A stretch of 64,000 nt of DNA from Ideonella sp. A 288. GTDB taxonomy: Bacteria > Pseudomonadota > Gammaproteobacteria > Burkholderiales > Burkholderiaceae_C. Location: NCBI RefSeq assembly GCF_002198735.1, contig NZ_MWLO01000143.1, forward strand, positions 39,909-103,908. The letters run 5' to 3'. Below, piece after piece: positions 42,066 to 51,007 of the stretch; within the stretch, counting starts at the first letter, position 1; each line of letters opens with the position of its first letter. Under the pieces are notes generated by a model. The model ran no database searches, had not been told where the DNA came from, and saw only the letters and a program-made list of their open reading frames with translations. A program made the translations under genes and the position numbers.

Positions 42066-43739
42066 ATGAGCCCGTTGCTTCCCTCGGCCGGTGGCCTGGC
42101 CCTGGTCGCCCTCCTGGCCGGCTGCGCCGCCGCCCCGGCGCCGGTGGCCATCGACACCACCGCGGTGCCGGCCCTGCGCCAGGCCAGCCCGCTGCAGGAG
42201 CATTGGCACCGCGGTGCGTTCATGGAGATCTTCGTGCGCGCCTACCAGGACAGCGACGGCGACGGCGTAGGCGACCTACCCGGCCTGATCTCGCGGCTGG
42301 ACCACCTGCGAGACCTGGGCGTGAAGGGGCTGTGGCTGATGCCGGTGACGGCCAGCGCCGACCGCGACCACGGCTACGCCACCACCGACTTCCGCGCCAT
42401 CGAGCGCGACTACGGCACGCTGGCCGATTTCGACGAACTGCTGCGCCAGGCGCATGCGCGCGGCATCGGGGTGATCATCGACTATGTGGTGAACCACAGC
42501 GCGGCCGAGCACCCGATGTTCGTGCAGGCGCGCGGCGACGCGGTCAGCCCCTGGCGCGACTGGTTCGTCTGGTCCGACGCCGCACCGCAGGGCTGGGACA
42601 TCTGGGGCAAGAACCCCTGGTACCACGCCGGCAGCCGGCCCTGGCAGTTCAAGGGCGACCCGAAGGACTGGCCCGCGCCGCCGCCGCAGGCCCGCAGCTT
42701 CTACTTCGGCACCTTCGGGCCGCACATGCCCGACTTCAACTTCCGCCGGCGCGAGGTGCTGGACTACCACCTCGACAGCCTGCGCTTCTGGCTGAACCGC
42801 GGGCTCGACGGCTTTCGGCTCGACGCCGTGCCCCACCTGGTGGAGACCGACGCCAGGCAATGGAACGACCAGCCCGAGAGCCGACGCCTGGCCAAGGTCT
42901 TCCAGGACCTGATCCTGTCCTACCCCAACCGCTACGTCGTCTGCGAGGCCACCGCGGCGCCGCAGGACTACGGCCGGCCCGAGGTGTGCGGCGGTGCCTT
43001 CGCCTTCGGCCAGGTGCAGCACTACGTGGGCGCGGCACGCGGCCAGGCCGAGTCGGTGAAGGCGCTGGCGGACTTCTACCGCCGCGCGTCGCCGACGATG
43101 GCCACCTTCGTCTCCAGCCACGACATCTTTGCCGGACGCCGGCTGTGGGACCAGGTGGGCGGCGACATCGCGCAGTACAAGCTGGCCGCCGCCGGCTACC
43201 TGCTGCAGCCCGGCACGCCCTTCATCTACTACGGCGAAGAGGTGGGCCAGGCCGGCGTGCCCGGGCTGCGCGGCGACCGCCCGCTGCGCGCACCGATGAG
43301 CTGGACGCCCGACCGCGCCACCGCCGGCTTCACCACCGGCCTGCCGTTCCGCCCCGTGGCACCCAACCTGGCCCTGCAGAACGTGCAGGCGCAGTCGCGC
43401 GAGCCCGGTTCGATCCTGGCCTTCTACCGGGCCATGCTGGCGCTGCGCAACACGCTGCCGTCGATCGCCCGCGGCAGCTTCGAGCACTCGTTCGCCGACG
43501 GGCTGGTGCTGGGCTTCCAGCGCCACCTGCGCGAAGGTGCCCTGGACGACAGGACGCTGGTGCTGGTGAACTACGGCAGCACGCCGGCGCAGGCCGGCGT
43601 CAGCGGGTTGCCGGCGGGTGCTCGGTTGACCGCAGCCTATCCTGAATCCGACGCGTCCGTGCGTGCCGATGCGGGCGGCAGCGCCCAACTGCCACTGGCC
43701 CCGCAGAGCGTGCAGGTGTGGCGGGTCGGCGGCCGCTGA
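42066..43739 (+). CDS. GH13 alpha-glucosidase/alpha-amylase family lipoprotein
   Basis: GH13 glycoside hydrolase of 557 residues carrying a clear lipobox (L-L-A-G-C near residue 20), so tethered to a membrane. GH13 marks: D-Y-V-V-N-H-S, nucleophile in G-F-R-L-D-A-V-P-H, acid Glu in V-V-C-E-A-T and S-S-H-D-I, where the family usually has N-H-D. It lacks a starch-binding domain and looks like an oligosaccharide-cleaving enzyme. It is divergent from the pullulanase gene with an 85-bp gap, suggesting common control. Confidence 0.9.
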   Translation: MSPLLPSAGGLALVALLAGCAAAPAPVAIDTTAVPALRQASPLQEHWHRGAFMEIFVRAYQDSDGDGVGDLPGLISRLDHLRDLGVKGLWLMPVTASADRDHGYATTDFRAIERDYGTLADFDELLRQAHARGIGVIIDYVVNHSAAEHPMFVQARGDAVSPWRDWFVWSDAAPQGWDIWGKNPWYHAGSRPWQFKGDPKDWPAPPPQARSFYFGTFGPHMPDFNFRRREVLDYHLDSLRFWLNRGLDGFRLDAVPHLVETDARQWNDQPESRRLAKVFQDLILSYPNRYVVCEATAAPQDYGRPEVCGGAFAFGQVQHYVGAARGQAESVKALADFYRRASPTMATFVSSHDIFAGRRLWDQVGGDIAQYKLAAAGYLLQPGTPFIYYGEEVGQAGVPGLRGDRPLRAPMSWTPDRATAGFTTGLPFRPVAPNLALQNVQAQSREPGSILAFYRAMLALRNTLPSIARGSFEHSFADGLVLGFQRHLREGALDDRTLVLVNYGSTPAQAGVSGLPAGARLTAAYPESDASVRADAGGSAQLPLAPQSVQVWRVGGR

Positions 43740-43824
43740 AGCCCTTGCCGGCACAGGGCCAGGGCCGCCCGCACACCGCGCTGGCGCACAATCGCGCGCC
43801 GCGCCCCTGCACCCTCGCCACGCC

Positions 43825-45618
43825 ATGATCCGACGCACCGCCCTCCTCCTGCCGGCACTGGCCCTGGCCCTTCTGCTGCCCACCACCTTGCGCGCGGCCG
43901 ACCCCGCCGCCCCGGCCGAGGCCGGTCAGGCGCTGCACGCGCTGTTCGAGCGGCAGTGGGACTGGAGCGCGCGCAGCTTTCCCGAATGGGCCACCTACCG
44001 CGGCGACCTGCGCTTCAACGACCAGCTGAGCGACCTGTCGGCCGCGGCCGAGGCCGCGCGCGACCGCGACACCGCCGGCTTCCTGGCTGAAGCCAGGGCC
44101 GTCCGCCGCGAGGCGCTGTCGCCGACCGACCGCGTCTCGCTCGACCTGTTCATCGACAGCCAGCAGCGGCAGCTGGAGTGGGCCGCCTTCCCGGCGGCGC
44201 AGCACATGAGCCTGCGCGTGCTGGGCGGTCCGCAGAGCGACTTCGCCGAGCTGATGTCGATCGCGCCGATGCAGCGCCCCGACCAGGCAGCCCAGGCCCT
44301 GGCGCGCATGGCCGCGCTGCCGCGGCTGATGGACCAGCAGATCGAGCTGCTGCGCGCCAGCGCCAAGGCCGGCTGGGTGCCCGCCCGCGGCGTGCTGGAG
44401 CGCGTGCTGGCGCAGATCGACACGCAGTTCCCGGCCCAGGTGGACGACAGCCCGCATTTCGCGCCCTTCAAGCGCCTGGGCCGCGACATCCCGGCCGCGG
44501 ACCAGGCCGCGCTGCAGGCGGACGCGCGCACGGCCATCGCCACCCACGTGGTGCCGGCGCTGCGGCGGCTGCGGGCGTTGGTGGTGGACGAGCTGATGCC
44601 CAAGGCGCCGACCGACGGCTCGCTGAGCCGCTACCCCGACGGCGCCGCGGTCTACGCGATGCTGGTGCGCCACCGCACCACCACCGACCTGAGCCCGGCG
44701 CAGATCCACGCCATCGGCCAGCGCGAGCTGGCGCGGCTGCGCGCCGAGATGGAGGCGGTGATGCGCGAGACCCGTTTCGAGGGCAGCTTTGCGCAGTTCG
44801 TCCACTTCCTGAACACCGACCCGCGCTTCATCGCCGCCGGCCCCGAGGCGCTGCTGGCCGGCTACCGCGAGATCGCCAAGCGAGTGGACGCCGAACTGCC
44901 CCGGCTCTTTGCCGAGCTGCCTCGCGCACCCTACGGCGTGCAGGCCATGCCCGCGCACATGGGCGCCAACCGCGCCGAGTACTACAGCGGCCCGGCGCTC
45001 GACGGCAGCCGCGCCGGCTTCTTCTTCGCCAACACCATCTCCTGGCGCACCCGACCCACCTGGGGCATGGAAACCCTGGTGGCGCACGAGGCCGTGCCCG
45101 GCCACCACCTGCAGATCGCGCGCGCGTCCGAGCTGCGCGGCCTGCCGGCCTTCCGCCGAGGCAGCTGGGGCTACACCGCGTTCACCGAAGGCTGGGGCCT
45201 GTACGCCGAAACCCTGGGCTTCGAGCTGGGCCTGTACACCGACCCCTACAGCCGCTTCGGTCACCTGATGTGGCAGGCCTTCCGCGCGGCGCGCCTGGTG
45301 GTGGACACCGGCATCCACCAGCTGGGCTGGCCACGCCAGAAGGCCATCGACTTCATGACCGAGCGCACGGGCGTCGACCTGGCCTTCGTCGAGTCCGAGA
45401 TCGACCGCTACACCTCCGAGCCCGGCCAGGCACTGGCCTACATGATCGGCAAGCTGAAGTTCGACGAACTGCGCGACCGCGCCAAGGCCCGGCTGGGCGC
45501 GCGGTTCGACATCCGCCGCTTCCACAACGCCGTGCTCGACCAGGGCGCGCTGCCGCTGAACGTGCTGGACCGGCTGACCGATGAGTGGATCGCGGCCGAG
45601 GCCGCGCGGGCGGGCTGA
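43825..45618 (+). CDS. Exported DUF885 metallopeptidase
   Basis: Zinc peptidase-like protein of 597 residues with signal peptide (cleavage near L-R-A). The DUF885 metal motif H-E-A-V-P-G-H-H is near residue 422, followed downstream by the helical E-G-W-G-L-Y-A-E segment carrying the third ligand Glu. DUF885 proteins are thought to be peptidases or carboxypeptidases; the specific substrate is unknown. It starts 85 bp after the GH13 gene and stands without a clear partner. Confidence 0.9.
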   Translation: MIRRTALLLPALALALLLPTTLRAADPAAPAEAGQALHALFERQWDWSARSFPEWATYRGDLRFNDQLSDLSAAAEAARDRDTAGFLAEARAVRREALSPTDRVSLDLFIDSQQRQLEWAAFPAAQHMSLRVLGGPQSDFAELMSIAPMQRPDQAAQALARMAALPRLMDQQIELLRASAKAGWVPARGVLERVLAQIDTQFPAQVDDSPHFAPFKRLGRDIPAADQAALQADARTAIATHVVPALRRLRALVVDELMPKAPTDGSLSRYPDGAAVYAMLVRHRTTTDLSPAQIHAIGQRELARLRAEMEAVMRETRFEGSFAQFVHFLNTDPRFIAAGPEALLAGYREIAKRVDAELPRLFAELPRAPYGVQAMPAHMGANRAEYYSGPALDGSRAGFFFANTISWRTRPTWGMETLVAHEAVPGHHLQIARASELRGLPAFRRGSWGYTAFTEGWGLYAETLGFELGLYTDPYSRFGHLMWQAFRAARLVVDTGIHQLGWPRQKAIDFMTERTGVDLAFVESEIDRYTSEPGQALAYMIGKLKFDELRDRAKARLGARFDIRRFHNAVLDQGALPLNVLDRLTDEWIAAEAARAG

Positions 45619-45815
45619 GCCGCCCGCGCCCACCTCGCCGAGGCCCGCAGGGCCCGGCGCGACGTGGCCGTTTGATCTGCGTCCAAGCCTGGCCGAATCT
45701 GCCGGGACGGGGTCGCCCTGGGCGCTCGACAGGCACCGGTGACACGCCTATCCTGACATCGACGAGGGCACATTGCCGACGCGACAGGCCGAGGCAAGTG
45801 GCCGGAAAGGCAATC

Positions 45816-46940
45816 ATGCAAGTCGTCACGCTGCCTGAACTCGAACGCCTGCGGGCCGACCGGCGGTCGCTGGAAGTGGATGTCGCCACGGCGATCGCGA
45901 ACTACCTGCTCGACAACGAAGGGGCCCTGCGCATCGGCCGCATGATCGGCAGCATGGTCGATCAGGTGCTGCAGCTGGGGGCGCATGCGCCTCCGGGCTG
46001 CGACGTGGACGGCTCGCTGATCTGCAAGCAGACCAGCTTCGCCATGTGGTCCATCTGCGGGCAGCAGCCGGGGCTGCAGGGCGTGCAGGCGGTGGGTCGC
46101 TACGTGGCCGCCGGTCCGGGTGGCCGAACCGAGTGGTTGACCGTGTGCTCCGACGTCATCCGGCTGTTCGGAGAGTTGTCCGAGAGCGCGCTGGCGCAGT
46201 CGATCTGGGGTGCCGCCCTCGGCAAGATGCTGGACAAGGCCCAGCTCCGACCCGAGCCGGTGTACGGCAAGCCCAAGGTCAACGACCAGGGCTGGGGACA
46301 CCGCGACAGAAACGACAAGGAAAATCCGGCGGTCATGCAACAACCCTTCGTCGACATCCCGCGGCAGGCCGTGCCCTGGCGAGGGGTGGAAAAGTTCAGC
46401 TTCGGCGACCGCAGCGTGATCCAGACCATCGATTGGACCTTCGGCCTGCACATCGAGGGTGGAGACATTTCGGGCACCACCTCCGATTCCATCGCCGCGC
46501 TGCGCTGGGCGGGCCAGGACCGCAACAACGCGCTGTCGCAGCTCATCGCCATTGCCACCATGGTGCCCCAGGGTCACCACGCCCTGGTGGAATGCGCGTG
46601 GCCATTGACCCGGCACGGCTACATGGACTACGCGATCGGCTTCTACGGCACGCTGGTGCTGCCCGGCATGGGACACGACGCCTTGCGGGCCACCCTGGAG
46701 CGCTTCGATGCCGACCCCCGCAACCTGCACCTGCTCGTGTGCGCCGGCACGGGGCTGTCCCAGATGAACTTCCTCTTTGACAAGCCCGACGAAATCAAGG
46801 CCTACAGGCAGGTTGCCGGCATTCGCCGGGCCTACGGCTTCTGCGTGGGCGGGCGAACCGATGTGAAAGGCCTCCAGAACATGCTGCAGGCCGGCGGTGC
46901 GACGACCGAACTCGCCTCGCGGCTCTCGCGCTGGGGATAG
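45816..46940 (+). CDS. Hypothetical protein, 374 aa
   Basis: Unrecognised soluble protein. GGAAAGG just upstream fixes ATG 45816; the frame extends 77 codons upstream without support. No signal peptide or membrane segment. It has scattered cysteines (for example D-G-S-L-I-C-K and W-S-I-C-G-Q-Q) and a glycine-rich region around H-I-E-G-G-D-I-S-G, but no motif I can name. Codon use and the ribosome site support it as a real gene. It is followed by a 368-bp gap. Confidence 0.75.
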   Translation: MQVVTLPELERLRADRRSLEVDVATAIANYLLDNEGALRIGRMIGSMVDQVLQLGAHAPPGCDVDGSLICKQTSFAMWSICGQQPGLQGVQAVGRYVAAGPGGRTEWLTVCSDVIRLFGELSESALAQSIWGAALGKMLDKAQLRPEPVYGKPKVNDQGWGHRDRNDKENPAVMQQPFVDIPRQAVPWRGVEKFSFGDRSVIQTIDWTFGLHIEGGDISGTTSDSIAALRWAGQDRNNALSQLIAIATMVPQGHHALVECAWPLTRHGYMDYAIGFYGTLVLPGMGHDALRATLERFDADPRNLHLLVCAGTGLSQMNFLFDKPDEIKAYRQVAGIRRAYGFCVGGRTDVKGLQNMLQAGGATTELASRLSRWG

Positions 46941-47308
46941 AACGTCCTGGCCTGCGGCATGGGCCCCTCGGGCATTGGCGGCCGTTGAACCAACGACGGC
47001 GCCGATGCCAAGGCGCGGTGTCCGGTGCCCCGCGAACGGCCATGGCAGCCATCGTCTGGCCGCACCCGTCGGCGTGGGCCGGGTGCAGGGCCCGTTCAGT
47101 TCGGCCCGTCGACTGGATCGGCCCGGCGCCGGGTGCATGCCGCGTGCCTGCGGCGGACCGCTCACGCCGGGCGCGGCCTGGAACGGGTGGACCGCCTGGA
47201 CGGGACGATACTGCGCCGACAGTCGTTTCCCGACGGCCTCGAGCGCCACCTGTACCGCATCCCGCCGCCAGCCTGATCCCTCGACCGAACCCGCCACCCC
47301 ACCCGCCG
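46941..47308. other. Gap with no assignable gene
   Basis: No complete gene is supported in these 368 bp. A plus-strand frame ending at 47276 has a fairly protein-like tail (L-E-R-V-D-R-L-D-G-T-I-L-R-R-Q-S-F-P-D-G), with no start or ribosome site, so it may be the decayed end of a gene. The rest is unremarkable GC-rich sequence. Confidence 0.3.
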
Positions 47309-47713
47309 ATGCTCCACCACCTCTCGTTCGGCGTGTCCGACATGGACCGCTCGAGCCGCTTCTACGACGCGGTGCTCGGGGCGCTGGGCTTCGTGCGCGT
47401 GTGGGACGACCTGGGCCCCGACCACCCCAACCAGGCCATCGGCTACGGCCGTGAAGGCGGCGGCGATGCGTTCGCCATCAAGCACCGGCCGAGCGCCGTC
47501 GTGGCCCCCGGCCCGGGCTTCCACCTGGCCTTCGCGGCGCCCGATCGGGCCGCGGTCGACCGCTTCCACGCGGCGGCGCTGGCCCACGGTGGGCATGACA
47601 ACGGCGCGCCGGGGCTGCGGCCCGACTACGGTGCCGACTACTACGCCTGCTTCGTCGTCGACCCGGACGGCTACCGCATCGAAGCCGTCGTCAACGGCCC
47701 CTGCGCGGACTGA
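47309..47713 (+). CDS. VOC-family (glyoxalase-like) protein
   Basis: 134-residue vicinal-oxygen-chelate protein opening M-L-H-H-L-S-F-G-V-S-D-M-D-R-S, the strand that carries the first metal ligand His. A glyoxalase/dioxygenase-type C-terminal strand with D-P-D-G-Y-R-I-E-A-V is present, supplying the Glu ligand. The role could be lyase, dioxygenase or resistance; nothing decides it. Start ATG 47309 opens straight into the fold; no ribosome site is evident. It is followed by a SnoaL-like gene. Confidence 0.88.
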   Translation: MLHHLSFGVSDMDRSSRFYDAVLGALGFVRVWDDLGPDHPNQAIGYGREGGGDAFAIKHRPSAVVAPGPGFHLAFAAPDRAAVDRFHAAALAHGGHDNGAPGLRPDYGADYYACFVVDPDGYRIEAVVNGPCAD

Positions 47714-47777
47714 CTCGGCCGGGCGGCCACGCACGCCATCGCACTCCCAGACCCATCCCCCACCCACAGAGGTTCAC

Positions 47778-48218
47778 ATGAACGACATGGACAAGCCCGT
47801 CGGCCGGATCGTCGAGGCCTACAAGGCGGCGGTGTACGCGAAGGACGTGGCCGCCTTCGTGCGGCTGTACGACCCCGCCGTGCGGGTGTTTGACACCTGG
47901 GGCCTGTGGTCGTACGAGAAGGCCGAGGCCTGGCAGACCGCCGTCGAGGGCTGGTTCACCTCGCTGGGCACCGAGCGGGTGAAGGTGCGCTTCGACGACC
48001 TGCGCACCGTGGGCGGCCCCGATCTCGCGATCGTCACCGCCATCGTCGCCTACGAGGGCGTCTCCGCCGAGGGCGCGCCGCTGCGAGCGATGCAGAACCG
48101 GCTGACCTGGGGGCTGCGCACGTCCGGCCACGTGCTGCGCATCGTGCACGAGCACACCTCGGCGCCGATCGGCTTCGAGGACTCGAAGGCGATCCTTCAG
48201 CGCCCGTCGGCGGGCTGA
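47778..48218 (+). CDS. SnoaL/NTF2-like (DUF4440-type) protein
   Basis: 146-residue cone-shaped NTF2-fold protein. It starts at ATG 47778 with AGAGG upstream. Seen: an opening helix (IVEAYKAAVYAKDVAAFVRL) and the D-P-A-V-R-V-F-D-T-W segment of the fold. Such proteins act as ketosteroid-isomerase-like or regulatory domains; no specific function is assignable. The final 22 bases overlap the end of the convergent ferredoxin gene. Confidence 0.85.
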   Translation: MNDMDKPVGRIVEAYKAAVYAKDVAAFVRLYDPAVRVFDTWGLWSYEKAEAWQTAVEGWFTSLGTERVKVRFDDLRTVGGPDLAIVTAIVAYEGVSAEGAPLRAMQNRLTWGLRTSGHVLRIVHEHTSAPIGFEDSKAILQRPSAG

Positions 48219-48580
48219 TCGGGCGCCGCCACGGCAGCTTTGCGGGCCTGGCCCGCGGCCGGCGCGCGCAAGGTGATGACATGGAACGGGCAGCGCACCG
48301 CGCACAGGCCGCAGCCGGTGCAACGCCCGGGCTCGTGCAGCACCGAGGTCTTGCGCCAGTGCCGCACCTCGAGGCTGAGCAGGTGCAGGTCGCAGGCGGC
48401 CACGCACCAGCCGCAGCCGGTGCAGCGGGCGGCGTCGATGTCGGGCAGGCGCGCCGCCGGGCGGGGCGCACGCGGCCGCAGCGCATCGGAGGCCGCAGGG
48501 GCCGCCTCGATGGGCTCGGCGGCCCGACCCGGCAGCGCGGGCGGCGGCGCCGACGGCCCCTCGCCTACACCGTGGGCCAT
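48197..48580 (-). CDS. 2[4Fe-4S] ferredoxin-like protein
   Basis: 127-residue protein with two [4Fe-4S] sites: C-T-G-C-G-W-C-V-A-A-C and C-T-G-C-G-L-C-A-V-R-C-P, separated by about 27 residues. The first lacks the usual Pro after the fourth Cys. A proline/alanine-rich leader of about 50 residues precedes the clusters. Start ATG 48580 overlaps the 3' end of the acylphosphatase gene by 16 bp, which supports translational coupling. It could carry electrons for an unknown redox enzyme; no partner oxidoreductase is adjacent. Confidence 0.85.
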   Translation of the reverse strand: MAHGVGEGPSAPPPALPGRAAEPIEAAPAASDALRPRAPRPAARLPDIDAARCTGCGWCVAACDLHLLSLEVRHWRKTSVLHEPGRCTGCGLCAVRCPFHVITLRAPAAGQARKAAVAAPDQPADGR

Positions 48581-48852
48581 GGCTCGAAGGTCTGGGGCAT
48601 GTCGACGGGGCCTTCGGCGGCAAAGGCCTCGACCGAGCGCACCGTCGCCGAGGCCGGGCCCTGCCACGCCCAGGCGACGAGGCGCTCGACCGCGTCCGGC
48701 GGCCCCGCCACCAGCGCCTCCACCGAGCCATCGAGGCGGTTGCGCACCCAGCCGCGCACGCCCAGGCGCCGGGCCTGCTCCGCCATCGACCAGCGGTAGC
48801 CGACGCCCTGCACCGAGCCGCGGATCTCGAGCCGCCACACCGTCTCAGCCAT
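48565..48852 (-). CDS. acyP: Acylphosphatase
   Basis: 95-residue acylphosphatase, hydrolysing carboxyl-phosphate bonds. The active-site loop with the catalytic Arg, G-S-V-Q-G-V-G-Y-R-W, and the conserved Asn in W-V-R-N-R-L-D-G-S-V-E-A are present. Length is normal. It overlaps the downstream ferredoxin-like gene by 16 bp. Divergent from the DUF2889 gene across 142 bp. Confidence 0.95.
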   Translation of the reverse strand: MAETVWRLEIRGSVQGVGYRWSMAEQARRLGVRGWVRNRLDGSVEALVAGPPDAVERLVAWAWQGPASATVRSVEAFAAEGPVDMPQTFEPWPTV

Positions 48853-48994
48853 GGGTCACTTCGAGGGGCATGGCCGCCAGCGTAGCGGAAAAGCCCGGCG
48901 TCGGCTGCGGCTGTGCGGTGGCCCCGGCCCGCGTCTGCGTGGATGCAGGTGAGGCCGGTGTAGGCTTGGTCTCGACCCCACTGCGCCGCGACCC

Positions 48995-49537
48995 ATGCCC
49001 CTGCCCCCACCCGACTGCGCCCGCGAAGCCTCGCACCAGCGCGCCATCACGATCAAAGCCTATGCCCGCACCGACGGGCTGTGGGACGTCGAAGGCTGGC
49101 TCACCGACGCCTGGCCCGAGCCGGTGCCGGTGGCCGGCGGCGTGCTACCGGCCGGCGAGCCGATGCACTCGATGTGGCTGCGGCTGACGGTGGACCGCAC
49201 CGCCACCATCGTCGCCGTGCAGGCCGTCACCGACGCCGGGCCCTACGGCCGGGCCTGCGGCACGATCGCACCCGACTACGGCCAACTGGTGGGCGTGCAG
49301 GTGGCGCGCGGCTACCGCGACGCGATCCGCCGCCTGTTCGGCCGCACCGCCGGCTGCACGCACATGAACGAACTGGCCGGCGCGATGGGCAGCGCCGTGC
49401 TGCAGGCGATGTGGTCGGTGCTGACACAGGACCCCGAGCAGAAACCCTTCAGCATCGACGGCTGCCATGCGCTGAAGTCGTCGGGGCCGCAGGTGGCGAA
49501 GTTATTCCCGCGCTGGCACCGGCCCGAGGGCGACTGA
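48995..49537 (+). CDS. DUF2889 family protein
   Basis: 180-residue cytoplasmic protein with the DUF2889 opening M-P-L-P-P then H-Q-R-A-I-T-I-K-A-Y-A-R-T-D-G-L-W-D-V-E-G. Later C-T-H-M-N-E-L segment also matches the family. Function unknown; DUF2889 genes often occur near aromatic catabolism in proteobacteria. It stands alone here between the acylphosphatase pair and the first antiporter. Confidence 0.88.
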   Translation: MPLPPPDCAREASHQRAITIKAYARTDGLWDVEGWLTDAWPEPVPVAGGVLPAGEPMHSMWLRLTVDRTATIVAVQAVTDAGPYGRACGTIAPDYGQLVGVQVARGYRDAIRRLFGRTAGCTHMNELAGAMGSAVLQAMWSVLTQDPEQKPFSIDGCHALKSSGPQVAKLFPRWHRPEGD

Positions 49538-49702
49538 CGCCAGGTGGCACCCAAGACCGTCTGGTCGCAGATGCATCCGCAGCCAATGCGGTGCCTCCAG
49601 CGGGCACTCCGCGCCGTGGGCTAAACTGACTCCGGGTGTCGATGCATCGCAGGTCGACAGGTTCATGCGTCGGTCGGGCCGCCACGCGGATCAAGGATGA
49701 CC

Positions 49703-50974
49703 ATGAACTCGACGCAGGAGCCGGCGATGCAAGTCATCGCGGCCATCATCTTTGCCGTGGCGCTCGTCCACACCTTCGCTGCCAAGCAGTTCGAGCGCCT
49801 CGCCCACCGTTACCCCAAGCACGCGGGCCTCTTCCACCTGGTCGGCGAAGTCGAGGTCGTCTTCGGGTTCTGGGCCATCGTGCTCGTCCTGGTCATGGCC
49901 CTGGCCACCGGCGGCGGCGACGCACTGGCCTACGCCGAGTCCAGGAACTACACCGAACCACTCTTCGTGTTCGTCGTCATGGTCGTTGCGGCCTCGCGGC
50001 CGGTGCTGACGACGGTGCTGTGGCTGGTGCGCCTGGCGGCCGGCGCCATGCCGTTGCCGACACCACTGGCCACCGCCTGGTTGGGTCTGGCCGCCGTGCC
50101 ACTGCTCGGCTCGCTCATCACCGAGCCGGCCGCGATGACGATCGCGGCCCTGATGCTGGCGCCGCAGATCTTCCGTCCCGACATGCCCGAGCCCATCAAG
50201 TACCTGTCGATCGGTGTGCTGTTCGTCAATGTTTCGATCGGCGGGACCATGACATCGTATGCCGCTCCGCCGGTGCTGATGGTCGCGTCCACCTGGCAGT
50301 GGGACAGTGCCTTCATGTTTGCAAACTTCGGCTGGAAGGCCGCGCTGGCGGTGATCGTCAACGCCACGGTCTGCGCCTTCGCTCTGCGTGCCCATGTGAT
50401 TCCGGCGCCGGCGCCCGCGACCGATGCAGACATCGAAGTCCCCGTGCCGAAGACGGTTGCTGCCGTGCACCTGGGCTTGCTGGCAGGCGTGGTCCTGCTG
50501 GCACACCACCCGGTGGCCTTCCTCGGCCTGTTCCTGATGTTCCTGGGGTTCACGCAGGCCTACGGTCGCTACCAGAGTCCGCTGATCCTGAAGGAGGCCC
50601 TGCTGGTCGCCTTCTTCCTCGCCGGGCTGGTGGTGCTGGGCGGCATGCAAAGCTGGTGGCTGCAGCCGATCGTGTCGAGCCTGGAGCCCCTGGCCCTGTT
50701 CATCGGCGCCCTGGGCCTGACCGCCATCACGGACAACGCGGCGCTCACCTACCTCGGCTCGCAGATCGCCGGCATCTCCGATTCATCGAAGTACATGCTG
50801 GTGGCCGGGGCGGTCGCCGGCGGCGGCCTCACCGTCATTGCCAACGCGCCGAACCCGGCGGGCGTCGCGCTGCTCCGGCGGGGTTTTGCCGACGAGTCCA
50901 TCGGCGCCGGCGGGCTGCTTCTGGGCGCGGCGGGCCCGACGGTCGTGGCTGCCCTCGCCTTCTTGCTGCTGTGA
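49703..50974 (+). CDS. Putative Na+/H+ antiporter (PF07399 type), copy 1
   Basis: Integral membrane protein of about 423 residues with some ten to twelve hydrophobic segments, of the putative Na+/H+ antiporter family PF07399. The start ATG 49703 has AAGGA at ideal distance; ATG 49697 two codons earlier is also possible. Family marks: F-H-L-V-G-E-V-E near residue 45, L-I-T-E-P-A-A-M-T near 135, F-V-N-V-S-I-G-G near 175, and T-D-N-A-A-L-T-Y-L late. It has a close paralogue at 54898-56154, with the same late motifs. It opens the ion-transport cluster; its regulation is not visible. Confidence 0.9.
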   Translation: MNSTQEPAMQVIAAIIFAVALVHTFAAKQFERLAHRYPKHAGLFHLVGEVEVVFGFWAIVLVLVMALATGGGDALAYAESRNYTEPLFVFVVMVVAASRPVLTTVLWLVRLAAGAMPLPTPLATAWLGLAAVPLLGSLITEPAAMTIAALMLAPQIFRPDMPEPIKYLSIGVLFVNVSIGGTMTSYAAPPVLMVASTWQWDSAFMFANFGWKAALAVIVNATVCAFALRAHVIPAPAPATDADIEVPVPKTVAAVHLGLLAGVVLLAHHPVAFLGLFLMFLGFTQAYGRYQSPLILKEALLVAFFLAGLVVLGGMQSWWLQPIVSSLEPLALFIGALGLTAITDNAALTYLGSQIAGISDSSKYMLVAGAVAGGGLTVIANAPNPAGVALLRRGFADESIGAGGLLLGAAGPTVVAALAFLLL

Positions 50975-51007
50975 TGGCGGCGGCGTGTGCCGCAGCGCCA
51001 GCGGGCC

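Noticed and set aside
39047..43645. A 1532-codon open frame on the plus strand
   Set aside because: It lies antisense to the pullulanase gene and out of frame with the alpha-glucosidase gene; composition is Arg/Ala/Gly-rich shadow protein without any motif.
47025..47276. An 83-codon frame before the VOC gene
   Set aside because: Only its last third looks protein-like; no ribosome site and an Arg-rich shadow-type N-terminus.
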